Assembly: GCA_950295325.1 (NCBI GenBank)
Contig: OX485808.1
Coordinates: 29,410,527-29,474,526, forward strand
Direction: 5' to 3'
Length of the DNA: 64,000 nt
Origin: Polytrichum commune
Taxonomy: Eukaryota > Streptophyta > Polytrichopsida > Polytrichales > Polytrichaceae
This document shows positions 1-11,395 of this stretch, piece after piece. The stretch's first letter is position 1; each line of letters starts with the position of its first letter. The translations under genes and the position numbers were made by a program. Below the pieces are notes generated by a model. The model was not told the origin of the DNA. It worked only from the letters and a program-made list of their open reading frames with translations, and searched no databases.

Positions 1-1890
1 ATTGCATCACGGTGAACCATGATCAATGTAAAGAGAACATGCTCACACTCACATGAGGGCAAAGCCATCAACGATTTCTTATTCTGTTTTTTTTAATCCC
101 ATGTTATAGAAGTATAATTTCAAGGGTCCTATGAGAATTGTGACAAAAGAGATTATAATGTACCATGATAGGATCACCTCCATATGGTTATAAATTATTC
201 TTTTATTCATTCCATATTATATTAAGAGGTAAGTGATTTCAAGAAACATTGTAAATATAAATCTCATTGTTTTAAAGAAAATTTTGAAACGAAGGGTTAA
301 AATTATAAACACCATAGAGTGCTTGGGGGTTGCATTTTAAGTTCTTCAAGTGCTAGACTAGTTAGAAAATGTTGTTAATTGTAAACACTTCATGAAATAT
401 TAAGGATAACCATTTGATTATTTCTTATAATGAAGCTTTTATAAGCAATAAATAACTCCAATTTCTACATATGAAGAATTCTTTTGCTACAAAGTACATG
501 TTCTAAAAAATATTTATCAATTTGAAGTTGAAACTCCCATTTTGGGGACTTTTGTCATGTAAAGTGTCAAGTTCTTTACTGGGTTTTGGGTCAAGACTTA
601 CCCTTGGAGTTGGGCCACCACATTTGGCCAACCCACATTCAAGGGTAAGTCCCAACTTTTTACCGCCATGTAGGACATCGTAACTTAGGAATCATGACGT
701 AGGGTAAAGCGGCTCTCATTGTGGAATGTACAATGACAAGTTGACTGCTGCATATCTAATTCACATATTTTATTTGGTTGAACATACTACCAACCCAACT
801 TGGCCATAGGGAGACGCCCACTATTACCATAGGTGAAAATGTAGATGATTTTATTATAGGATGTACATTTTTTTGAAACTTTGACCCCAAAATTAGCATC
901 AAAAGCCTAAATTAGCTCCAAGGGCCCACTTGAGATGATACAACCACGTACCTGTGGGGCTTATGCTTTTACTATACTCCATTTACCTTGATAATAGTGG
1001 TAGGGGTGTGTTCAAAGAGGTGGGTGTCTAGGGAGAGAGGGCATTATTGTATAAGAGTGTAACTCTCATTCATACAACATAAAAACCTTGAAATAGTGTG
1101 CAGATCAGAGGTAATGTTTTTTAGTTGACTTGGCAATGGAATTGGTTTTAAAGACCATGAGTTAGCCTATTGGAAGTCATTTGACATGAATAAGCATCAA
1201 ACCTATAGAAGGTCAATTTTTTTTTATGTTGGATGGATGAGAGGTATAGTACACTTGTATACAATATAATCACCTCTCTCTTGCATCTAGCCTTGGCCCC
1301 AACCCACTGATATATTTTTTACTTGATTTGAGTTTTTTAAAGGAATAATGCTTGCAAGGGGCAAAACCTATGTTGGGTCCAAAAAAAATGTGCTTGGAAC
1401 TTGACAATAGTTGATGGAAATTTAAAAAGGTGTTGAAATACAAAGGTAGTATTTCTATTTCTAGGCTAAGTACCTTTCATTTGTTTGTCTACTATATATG
1501 AAAATAGAAAATGTGGTTTGTTTTGTACATAAGTTTACACTAGGGACTTGCTTTGTTTAGTGGGGCTAGCAAATCTTGGCGAGTTATTCGAGAGTAGTGT
1601 TATGGGATTCCAGAGGCTGTCGGGAGCCGAATTTGAATCACCATGCTCATGGTTTCATTGATGATCAAAGATAGAAAAATATTTAGAGGGTTTTGAGCAA
1701 TGTTATGTATGTGATACCAACTCAATGATACATTTCTTACTTGATTTGAGATTTTGGGAGGAATGTTCTCCAAATTATGCTTGTGAGGGCCAAAAGGGAG
1801 CTAAAAGCATGCTTGAAACTTGCAGATTATGGATGAAAAAATTGCATGGAAATAGAAAGATAATACTTCTACCCTATTTCTATTTCCATG
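1..1890. other. AT-rich noncoding stretch
   Basis: I see no gene here. The segment near 1310-1480 is a diverged direct repeat of the segment near 1722-1890: both contain 'ttacttgatttgag' followed by a similar 'ttggaactt/cttgaaactt' block. The right copy ends in a small hairpin, in which 'gcatggaaatagaaa' faces 'tatttctatttccatgc'. These look like remnants of a dispersed repeat. Confidence 0.5.
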
Positions 1891-2441
1891 CACGGGTAGA
1901 TCACTTAGTGCATTTTAAAAACGACGTGCGGCATAATATAGAGAGGATTAAAATCATTTGAAATAAAAATTATAAAGGAATTCCAAATAATGAAGGGGCC
2001 ATTAAATGTAGACAATCCCATTATAAGTAAGTTAGATGGACATAAAACGTGGGCCATTATTTTTTTGTAAAATTAATATAGGGGTTGAAGATAAGGATCC
2101 TTGAAGGTATGTTAAGTATGGTATGTAAATGGGTTTAGGACTCACGGGGATGGATGATAATTGGGATTTCCGTCTGTCCAAAAATGGATGAAAAGGGAAT
2201 GCGCCGTCGTTGGGGTCGTCTTCCCCACGCCCATTTATTACTTAAATGGAATATAGAATACAAAAAAATGCAGTGACTTGGACAATATAAGTAATGGAAG
2301 GGTGCAAACAAATGGGCCATTTTTGAAATTTAAGTAATTATAGGGAGGCTTTAATTCTGCCCTTGAAGGTAAATAGCCCCAAAACAAAAAACCCCCAGCC
2401 GCACGTGGTGCACAAAAATGCCTTAGAGTGATCTACCCGTG
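1891..2441. mobile_element. hAT-like miniature TIR element (551 bp)
   Basis: The left end CACGGGTAGATCACT is matched by its reverse complement at the right end, and imperfect inversion continues for about 45 bp, including a shared ACGTGCGGC motif. The octamer TTTCCATG lies directly outside both ends (1883-1890 and 2442-2449), as expected for an 8-bp target duplication. Eight-bp duplications are typical of hAT transposons. The interior shows no transposase, so this is a non-autonomous copy. Superfamily assignment rests on duplication length only. Confidence 0.7.
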
Positions 2442-3232
2442 TTTCCATGGGTCCTCCTCCATTTGCATGACTCTTATATATTAGTAGAGTTCATGCGTTA
2501 TATTTTATATGTGGCTACACCATTGATCTCCCAAGCTACATGCCTTATCCCTTCTTTTCCCATATTTGGACCTATGCTCCAAACATTCTTGAATTTTGAA
2601 CAAGTTTTGGTCCAATTTCATCCAACGAAATTCTATACAGAAAAGATGACATGAATAAAAAAGACAAGAAAAAGGAATGTCAATGTAGTACACTAACATG
2701 CAATGTCCATTCACCACCTTCTACCAAGTAGACTGCAGAAAAATAAAATGAATGTATTCTTGAAAAACCCTCAATAAGTGAACTCAAGTGACCTTTTTTT
2801 TTTTTAAATAATAATTTTTGAGACAGAAGGCCGACAGGCCAGCGCCAAAGCACAGGAGGCAGTTCACCACCTGGCAAGTTTTCCGTCAAGTAGAGAGGAG
2901 ATTTCACAGCCGGAACTCAAGTGACCTTGAGTGAAGTGCAGTTTGACCTCTATGTAGTCACAAACAAACAAAAATATTTATATAAAACTAGAAAAATAAT
3001 AATACAGTATTACTTTGAATAGAATCATAAGATTCAAACTTTAGACATTCAGAAGTCTATTTTAAGGAAAAAAGCAACTTTTTGTTATTTTTCCAAGTCA
3101 AGTGAGGAGAGAGATTATATTAACAGATCAGATATCCTTGAGTGTTTATTATGCACATCACTTTCCCTATTCTTGCAAAATTCTCTCGATTTAGTTTTGA
3201 TTATAATAGCGGTCTTAATTAAGGAGCCAAGA
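2442..3232. other. Noncoding region upstream of the MADS-box gene
   Basis: AT-rich sequence that should contain the promoter and leader of the MADS-box gene starting at 3233. I could not single out a TATA box or transcription start. Overlapping open frames on both strands near 2505-2907 have no recognisable family pattern and are treated as chance. Confidence 0.45.
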
Positions 3233-3832
3233 ATGGGTAAGAAGGAGATTCCCATCGAGTTAATCCAAGACCCCACAAAACGGAGAACAACGTTCGGGAA
3301 GAGGCACTTGGGTGTGCAAAAGAAGGCGGATGAGATGTCCAAATTATGCAACGTCAAAACACTCCTCATTTATTTCGATGAGAAGGATGAGGTTTACACC
3401 TATTGTAGCATGTGAGTGATTGAACATATCCTCATATGAAGTCGAGTGAGATTCAAATCAAAACGCAGTAAATGAGATTTCAAGTTTTTTACATACTTCC
3501 CTTTTTGCATGTAATTGAAGATCACATATAGAAACTCGTTATGTATGGTTAGGGACCATGCCTATCAATAAAGTTGATGGAATTAGTACCAAAGCATCTA
3601 GGTTTACAGATAGACTTGCTTATACAAGCAGTCTATCAAGTGAACTTTAGCCTCTATCTCACAGAGGCTACCATGCTCCGCCACTCTAGAGTATTAGCTA
3701 GTTTGAAATCATCATCATGTACTTTTAGTCCCATTAGTCTTTTTGGCTTCCGAACTTTAAAATCAATTTCAATTCACTCATATTTGATTGGTTGCTCTCA
3801 AGAATAACTCTTATCCACCAAAATAAATAAAC

Positions 3833-3864
<32 letters not shown>

Positions 3865-6800
3865 TATTACACATCTCCTTAGCTACAATCTATGGGACTA
3901 GGTATCACATGAGCATAATTCTTCTTTAATTCTAGGGTTTCTAGTTTATGCAGAACACACATGCTGTAAACTATGAACTTTTCAACAAGCAACTATATAT
4001 TATCAGAGTATTTTATTTGCAACCTCTTTCCTTGAAAATAGATCATCACATACTTGCTTAGTAATGTTATGTTAACACACACATAAATTTGTGCAATTAA
4101 GAATGCCATTGTGAATAGTTTTTGAACTACCAAAAAGTCCAAGGTTGTTTGTTCTTTTTATTTTCATAAAGGAAACGTCCCTCATTCACGCTTGTTGTTG
4201 ATCTCTCTCTCTCTTTCTCAATCTCTCTCACCCACTCATCATGTTTGTTCTTGATGCAGGGATATAAATGAGTTCTTGACAAAATACAATAGCGTGCCTG
4301 AAAATGTTCGACAAATCAGGTAACCACACAAACATTCTCTAATGTGTTAAAATCTTGTGTTTGCGATGCTAGAAAGAGTGACTTTTATACAAAGTGTAAA
4401 TGCATTCTACTCCAATGCCTTAGAAATTTTAAGGGGTATGGTCATTGCCGAGGGGATTTGATTTTGAGTCCTCTTTGCCATGCTAAGTGTTGCCACTTAT
4501 AATCAAGGTAAACTAGACATATTTTTAATCATGTGGGACTTAAAGGCTAGTCATTGGCCGAAGATGAGACAAAACATGTGGTTGTGGGCCTTGTTCCATT
4601 TGGGGTCATTAGTTTGAGAAGTTTCAGAATATATTTAGAGATTGAATACCAACAAGCAATGAGAGCAAGGGGTATGGAGCCATGGACAAGGCTAAGAGAA
4701 TTGGGGTAGGGATTGATTAGGTCATGTGCGCATTTGTTGGATAATCATGACTGCAGAAACTAAATTGAAGTGCACATTGGACAAGAGCCTAGGCTTTCAA
4801 TATAGTTTTCTCTTGTGTTAACTAGTATTTGCATGTTGTTTTAGGTTTCTTTGGTTACTTCATCACTTCTTGCATGTTTCTCTATTCCTCCTTGGGACAC
4901 ATAGTCATAATCTTGGAACGTACTGATTGCTAGAACTTACTTGAACACAATGTACTATGAGGCAAGGAAAGACCCAAGCATTATAAAGTAAAATGGAAAG
5001 GTAAATTAAGAAAACATTCAAGGCAAGAAGAGGAGAGGAGAGGAGAAGAGAAGACTCATAAGAGAATAGAATAGAAGGGAGGGAGGGAGGGAGGGAGGGT
5101 GGTTTATATTACTATTACCTATTTGTTGGACTAGATATATGTTGTCATTTTCAATGTTATTGGCACCTTTGCAAATTATCCTGAATGTGTAATTGCTTAT
5201 GGGTGAAATTGTAGATGGCTATGTAGAGCCCATGTGTTCTTATATTTACCTAATTAAAACTCAAACCATAATCAATGACATCAAATTAATCTAGTGAGAT
5301 TAAATTAGAATGACTTAGAAACAAATGTATAGGGAGCATTGTTTTACCATAGGACCCATGATGGGTGTTGGGAAATGAAGCTTAATGTTTGGGATATTAT
5401 TACAAGGGATCACTATTGAAAGCAAGGGTGAGTACATCCTAAAATGATGATGTTCACCTTTCTAATGAAAAGCAACACTCCCATTTAGCAATGTTTATCT
5501 AACAAACAAACACCAATATTTTTCGCCAATCCTTGAAGATCGGAATTCTTCTTCACTTATTTCTTACACAAATTTGACAGTTTGAAGAGGCTTGGCATTG
5601 ATTTCTATTGATTGAATTGAAAGTTATGTGAGAAGAAAGATTCAACCAATTTTACTAAGAATTTTGTGCTCCTTGGAACATGTTCTCAGACATCAATATT
5701 CTCAGCAGGTATGTTGTTAAAAACTTCAACCCTTTTGGCAATGAAATTTTGTTTCTTCAATCTAGCTAGTTTCGACTTATCATCAATTTTTGTACCTAGA
5801 GAAATATTGCATAGGCCAACATGTTTTGTTAATCCTTAAACAAACTCTAAACTGTGGAATTAAACTCTTGCAGGAATTGAAGGAATTCATACAAAAAAAT
5901 GAAGAAACGAAGAACTGCAAGAAAGAAAGAAACCAGGATCAGGTGAATGTTTTATTGTTATTTTTGGAGGGAAAAAAAAGGGTCAATTTTGAGGTTTTTA
6001 TGTGCAAATGCTTAACCTTACAATGAATTGTGCTTCAACGTAACATCATTCATAACATTACTCAATGTTCAGCGCTCATTCCATGGGTTTAGGGTTTAGG
6101 GTTTAGGGTGAATTCTAACGATGGTAATAATATTTGAAAAGTTAGAGCCATTCTTGTAGGCCGGTCACCTCCATTGGCAACATCTAATTAGCCTTCCTAA
6201 GTAGACTTGGCTTCTATGCATAACATTACTTAGCCTTGAGTGTTCGTTATGTGGGGCCTAAGAATATAATCATGGGATGTTAGAAGTTTAGTCTGAATTT
6301 GAGTCATCCCATGGGTAATCCACAAAACCCACAAAACGGAAGCACAAACATTGAGTAATGTCATCTGATAGGGGAGAGCCGACCACTAGTTACAGATGAA
6401 CACGTTCATAATCCCAAATCACAAGTTCAAATCAAAACTCTAGGAAATGAACTGAACCATTTTTTTTTTTGGGGGGGGGGGATCTCTATTTGAAGGAAAA
6501 TTATAAGGAATGACCAAGGGTAACCGACACATCTCAATGAATAACCGGTTGATAACAAAGAAACAAGAATAGCAATTGAGTTGGTTCAAGTTTCTTCATG
6601 TTCATTGCTTGGCTTGGCATGTAGCAACAAAGTATGTTTGTCATGCCCGCACCCTAAATAAAATAAAATAAAAAACAACGTCTGGGTTTCTTTTACCCTG
6701 ACGTGAATGGGAGCCCGTTCCTCTTTACCGTGATCATGTTTGACCAAGCGTCATGCACCCTACATAAATGCATGATGCTAGCCTCCCGCATCCACTTAAC

Positions 6801-9800
6801 CAAAACATTAACATAAACATTAAATGGAGATGTTGTAATGTTATGAATGTTGCGAATGCCTATGTCGTGGTTTCCCATGTCATGTGTTGGAGAGAGCCTT
6901 CTCTACAAAGTAAGGTAGAAAAATGGGAAATGTTGAATGACCATTATTGATGCACTAGACTAGGAGTATACTAATTTTTGTGTGAACACAAAATGGCTAA
7001 TTATAAAAGTGGTTGCTCCAAAAGGATGAAGTGATTGGTCAGATAACACATGTTTCACACCACTTGAGATCACTTTTGAAAGTCATTGAGTTAATCATTA
7101 TCCGTGCATTTGTATGCGGAGTAGCACATGTTGATGCTTAAATAAGGGAAACTCTACTGTATAAGTAGGGGGTTTGACTTACTTGCCTCTTTGAAAAATG
7201 TAACTAATTATCTACAAGGAATAAAATTACAAAAAACTTGCATCTCTCATCATTTCCTCTACTCCATCACTGAAAAAATCTTGCACAAATTTCAAGCCAC
7301 TCTTTCTAGCCAAATCAAAAAAAATTAATTGTTTCCCGTAATTCAAACTTATTAGTAGAAACCTTTTATACAACAACTAGAAAAGATTGTTTTATTTTTT
7401 TGCCATAAGATGGACTTACTCTTAAATGGACACTATCATTGTGCATATTTCACATATTTAGTTATGGCCAAATTCAAAATGACAACCATGAGAGTTCAAT
7501 TTGTTATTTTTGGAGTCAAAGTTGATCATTTTTCAAAGTTTTGAAGTGAGTCATTCATAGTTTCCCTTTCTTTCCTTTCAAATATGTACAAATTTGCTAG
7601 AAACCATTTAAGGTCCATCCATATAGAAAGGACCGCCCTTAATTATCTAAAATCACTTACAAAGCAACCTAATTTTCATTTTATGATTGTATCTACAGGG
7701 TCAATCCTCACATGGAGTCAATAATATGGCAAACAATTTCGTGAATAACAAGTAAGGAATATTAGCTTTGAACTTCTTGAAGTTGTGGTGATTTATATTT
7801 ATGTGAAAGAAGCTCAGTTAAACATGTGATTTTTTAATGTTTGATCTCAAGCACATTACATTTATTAATTATGAATCATGATGCTCTTATGTGCATTTTT
7901 GTGTATTTTTGGATTTGTTTTTTGTGCAGTGCAATGGCAAGGGGGAATGATTTTCAAAATATACCAAACATGGCCCAAGGGTCCCCCTTCCAGAATCAAG
8001 TGCCTTATGAACAAATGCCTCTCTATCATGTATGTACTTAATCCCAAAATGCCCAAAGGGGTTGTTTTAGACCATTTTTTTGGACTTACAAGTCATGCAT
8101 AGGGTTAGCTTGAGTGGATTGTATATGTATAGATGTGATTTATTTATTAATCATCCACAACTTTGTAGAAAGGCGAAATGTCTTCAGAGAACAAAAAGTC
8201 AAAGTCTCTAAACAATCTATATAAGCAAAAGAATTGGTTGGGCATTTAGGGGTTCAGTTAGTCTTTACATATCATTTCTTATCTCAAAATTATCAAAGCC
8301 AAATTAAATTGGATGAAATTTCTTGATTTCATGTGCTAGGCTTTATGTTCCAATCATGAAGATGTTGTAGAGGCTTGTAACTATGGTATGCGTGATTGTA
8401 ATGAATTGTTTGAAGAAATACTTGAAAGTGATCTATCCAATGCCGGCAACTCATGGGTTATTGTAACTTTAGGAAAATTCCCAAATGAGGATGCCTCACC
8501 AACAATACAGGGCACCTCAACCTCAACAAGGACCCCAGATGCATGCCACATTGCCCATGGTGAATAATTTGTAATTTACCTTGACCATGTTATGATCGTA
8601 ATTGTTCATGTTACAGTTTGATGGATGAATATAACTATTTCTACTCTTTTATTGCATAAAATGAAGTCAGGTTCACATGTGGCTTGATGTTAACATATGA
8701 CAATCATAATTAAAGTTGAATATGTAGGAATCCACCAAGATTTCTAGAAATACAATTCCTCCAAACTTCTCAGGCCTATGGAACTAAGTAGAAATACCAA
8801 GTAATGTTCTAGGGACCAAAAACCCAAAAAACATTGTAGGCAATAAAGAAGGAAGTGGGGCAATAACAATGCTTTTGGTCATTGTAGGGAAATCATACGC
8901 TAAGTGCGTCATTCCCGACGCACCAAAACCATGCAAGCAACTTGAGGGCGCCAACACAACAAGCATACGAAGACATGCAACTTAAGCAAAACCAAGGGAG
9001 CAATATAAACGTAAGATCCAAAACAACAACAATTTTAGACTACAAGTAAGACACTTGGTGGTGGGTCTCATGTAATTGATGATTGAAAAATAATTGACAC
9101 CTAAAATACTAAGAGAGTGCATGTATTTTGGTTGTGTTGCAGGGTCCTCAAGATGAATCATATGGGTTTCACACGGGCAACCCACACATGCAAAACGACT
9201 CCTATGACAACAATAATTTCAAGCAAGATGCAATGCAAATAAACAATGTAATATTCCCTACAATTATTGCACTAAAAGCCATTCTCTAACTGTTGTTATA
9301 AATAAATAAATAAATAAATAAATACTTGAGTTCATAGTCATATGTACTCATCAAGTTTTCAACTCTTAGAATAGGTTTACATTGGGGTCCCAGTCCACGA
9401 AACTTGGATTCAAAACACCCCTTTTAATGGTCCTTATTTTTGGGCTCGACAATAGACCCTACTTTAAAGTTTGATTTCTCAAATTGGGTGGAGTGTTTTC
9501 TCAAATAAGGACTACCAAATATGACGATAAAATGATGTCACATTAACGTCACTTAATTTTCTCATACTTTGGAATCAAACTCCAATGTAAACTCATTAAG
9601 TCTAAGATTTTGTTCTCAAGTAATAAGATTGATTGACTTTGGGGTTTCTTTAGTCTAGGACCCTAATGTAAACCCGCCCTTAAATGACGGGAAGAATTAA
9701 GACCAGCTTAAGTTGAGGACAGACTTGGAGACTAAATTGTTTTGTTATTGTTTTGATTTTTTTTTGCAGGGACAACAACATTACTCACAACAGGGCATGA

Positions 9801-9817
9801 CCAGTAATCTGGAATAA
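3233..9817 (+). CDS. Type I (M-gamma-like) MADS-box transcription factor, nine exons
   Basis: Reconstructed exons: 3233-3411, 4260-4319, 5690-5708, 5874-5942, 7699-7751, 7930-8029, 8473-8559, 9143-9247 and 9770-9817. They total 720 nt, encode 239 aa plus stop, and all splice phases are consistent. Residues 1-60 are a MADS DNA-binding domain (TFGKRHLGVQKKADEMSKLC, then a VKTLLIYF strand). Next come the linker INEFLTKYNSVPENVRQI and a short charged helix QQELKEFIQKNEETK. Their order and spacing resemble M-gamma proteins such as AGL80. Residues from about 110 on are a Gln/Asn/Pro/Met-rich tail typical of activation regions. No K-domain is seen, so MIKC type is unlikely. The start at 3233 is preferred over in-frame ATG 3173 because MADS domains begin at the protein N-terminus. 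Least certain is the 19-nt exon 3; longer acceptor choices keep frame. Intron 4 carries a telomere-like repeat. Confidence 0.8.
3833..3866. repeat. (TA)n(CA)n microsatellite in MADS intron 1
   Basis: An uninterrupted TA run passes directly into a CA run. Simple-sequence repeat with no other feature. Confidence 0.9.
5030..5099. repeat. Purine-rich GGAGA / GGGA tandem repeat in MADS intron 2
   Basis: Several 'gagga' units are followed by five consecutive GGGA units on the + strand. The GGGA run has the spacing of a potential G-quadruplex. It lies in the 1.37-kb intron between exons 2 and 3. Confidence 0.85.
6087..6109 (+). repeat. Short interstitial telomere-type repeat (TTTAGGG)
   Basis: Three consecutive gggttta units, the plant telomere heptamer, within MADS intron 4. 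Short telo-boxes also occur as regulatory motifs or as scars of break repair. Confidence 0.85.
9301..9323. repeat. (AATA)n microsatellite
   Basis: Six tetranucleotide units in the last intron of the MADS gene. A similar ATAA run occurs at about 24789-24806. Confidence 0.85.
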
Positions 9818-10284
9818 GAGAAGTCAAGTCACAAATCCTGGATTGGCACATGGAGGATCTCAGAGGAGGGGTGGAGCTCGCAGAGAACCGTAGATCTCGA
9901 AGATCCAAGGGTCATGATTTAGTTTGCATCGTTAGAGGCTTATATATTTCACCTAGCTTCGGCTTCCTGTCCTTGCAAATTAACATGTATGGGCACTTGA
10001 AGAAATTTTCTTTCTTGATGTTGCTCAATTGGGAGCTAACGATTGGATGCGAAATTAGCAATTGATAAGGGAATCCAACACACCAAAGTATGTCTTATTT
10101 GTATTATGTATGCAAAAGTTATAAGGGTTCATAGATTTATTGGTAAATTCCCTTCAACCCAATGACTCTAACTCTCAAGCATACATCATAGAGGTCATTC
10201 GCGGTGTCCGCATAGACTCCAATGTCAAAACTTCTGTACCTATGTCATTGGAAAGGCTAGCTTGACTCGCATACCCATGGGAAC
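9818..10284. other. MADS gene 3' flank
   Basis: The likely 3' untranslated region and downstream spacer. No second gene is apparent. The boundary with the cytosine-rich block that begins near 10.3 kb is abrupt in composition. Confidence 0.4.
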
Positions 10285-11370
10285 TTGAAGAAAACCTCTT
10301 TGGCACTCACGAAGATTATGACCCATCCCACAACACCCACCTCCTCACCCAACACTACACCCAAACCACACACAAGCACCTACACAAAACACATCAGAAT
10401 CACTCCCTACAACCTCAAACCAAAGACACCCGCTTCGTTGAAAAACCAATACATTTCCCACACATCCACCTCAACACGACATAATGTAATCCGACACATA
10501 TATAAACACCCCAACACCCATCCTCCACATCTCTCCCCTCATAGCATGCCTCCACACATCCTCTGGCTCCACACTTCACCGCCGCACACATTTAATGCCT
10601 TTAAAACCAACACGAAGAACACTACAACTCCTCACTCATCCCAACACTTGACCCCCTTCCCTAGGATTTCAAAACCAAACTAACATGGCTCACCCAAAGA
10701 TACATATTAGACCTAGCACTTAGCCTCCCTACCAACCCTACTATACTCCAACATGCCTTGGCCACAACATTATAACCTCCTCCATACTATCATTCCTCAT
10801 AGACTCATTCTCACTCACCCACTCATACTACTCTAGCCTACTCACATGCCCCTCAAACTTCACATACCACCCCCAAACACGTTTTCCAACATGCCTAGCC
10901 CGGACTTAACCCAAAATAATTATGATCCTCTATATACACCAATTCAAGAACTCCTCCATTATCCCCATCTTCACAAAAAGATTCAAATACAGCCTCGAAG
11001 CCGCATTACACCTAACAAACTTACCCCTCACACAGAATCCCAACCCATTAGACACACCCACCAAGGTCAACCTATCTAAGAAATGGAAACATGCCCCACC
11101 TCCCTCCCCCTCCCAACCTCATTTACACACAACCACAACCCAAATACCCCACCACCCACACCTACTACATAGATGGCTCGTTCACCCCTCTACGCCAAGG
11201 AGATGAAGGAACCGTTAGCCTAGGTATCTACCATTCTACTGGCAACACCCGACAAGCCTACAGAACACAATATATCCTACACATAGAACTAACAATCATC
11301 TACATAGCCCTCTATCTCACCAAAGACAACACTACCCACTCATGTCTCTTATACAAAAGAGGATTCTAAT
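10285..11370 (+). pseudogene. LINE-like retroelement remnant with RNase H motif, G-poor strand
   Basis: The + strand is extremely poor in G and rich in A and C, giving overlapping open frames full of Thr, Pro, His and Asn. The only family-like signal is at about 11160-11320: YYIDGSF, then a spacer, then HIELTIIYIALYL. This fits an RNase H fold (first catalytic Asp in xDGS, second acidic residue in the xELxxIxxAL helix) as carried by some non-LTR retrotransposons. No reverse-transcriptase YxDD box could be found. Similar skewed blocks occur at 29.6-30.8 kb (opposite strand) and 38.7-40.6 kb, suggesting one family. Decayed; family assignment uncertain. Confidence 0.5.
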
Positions 11371-11395
11371 TTGGCATACTCTATGCAAAAAGGTG

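Noticed and set aside
10285-10683. 132-codon open frame on the + strand
   Set aside because: Thr/Pro/His/Asn-rich product caused by a G-poor strand with few stop codons; no domain, and overlapping frames are equally open.
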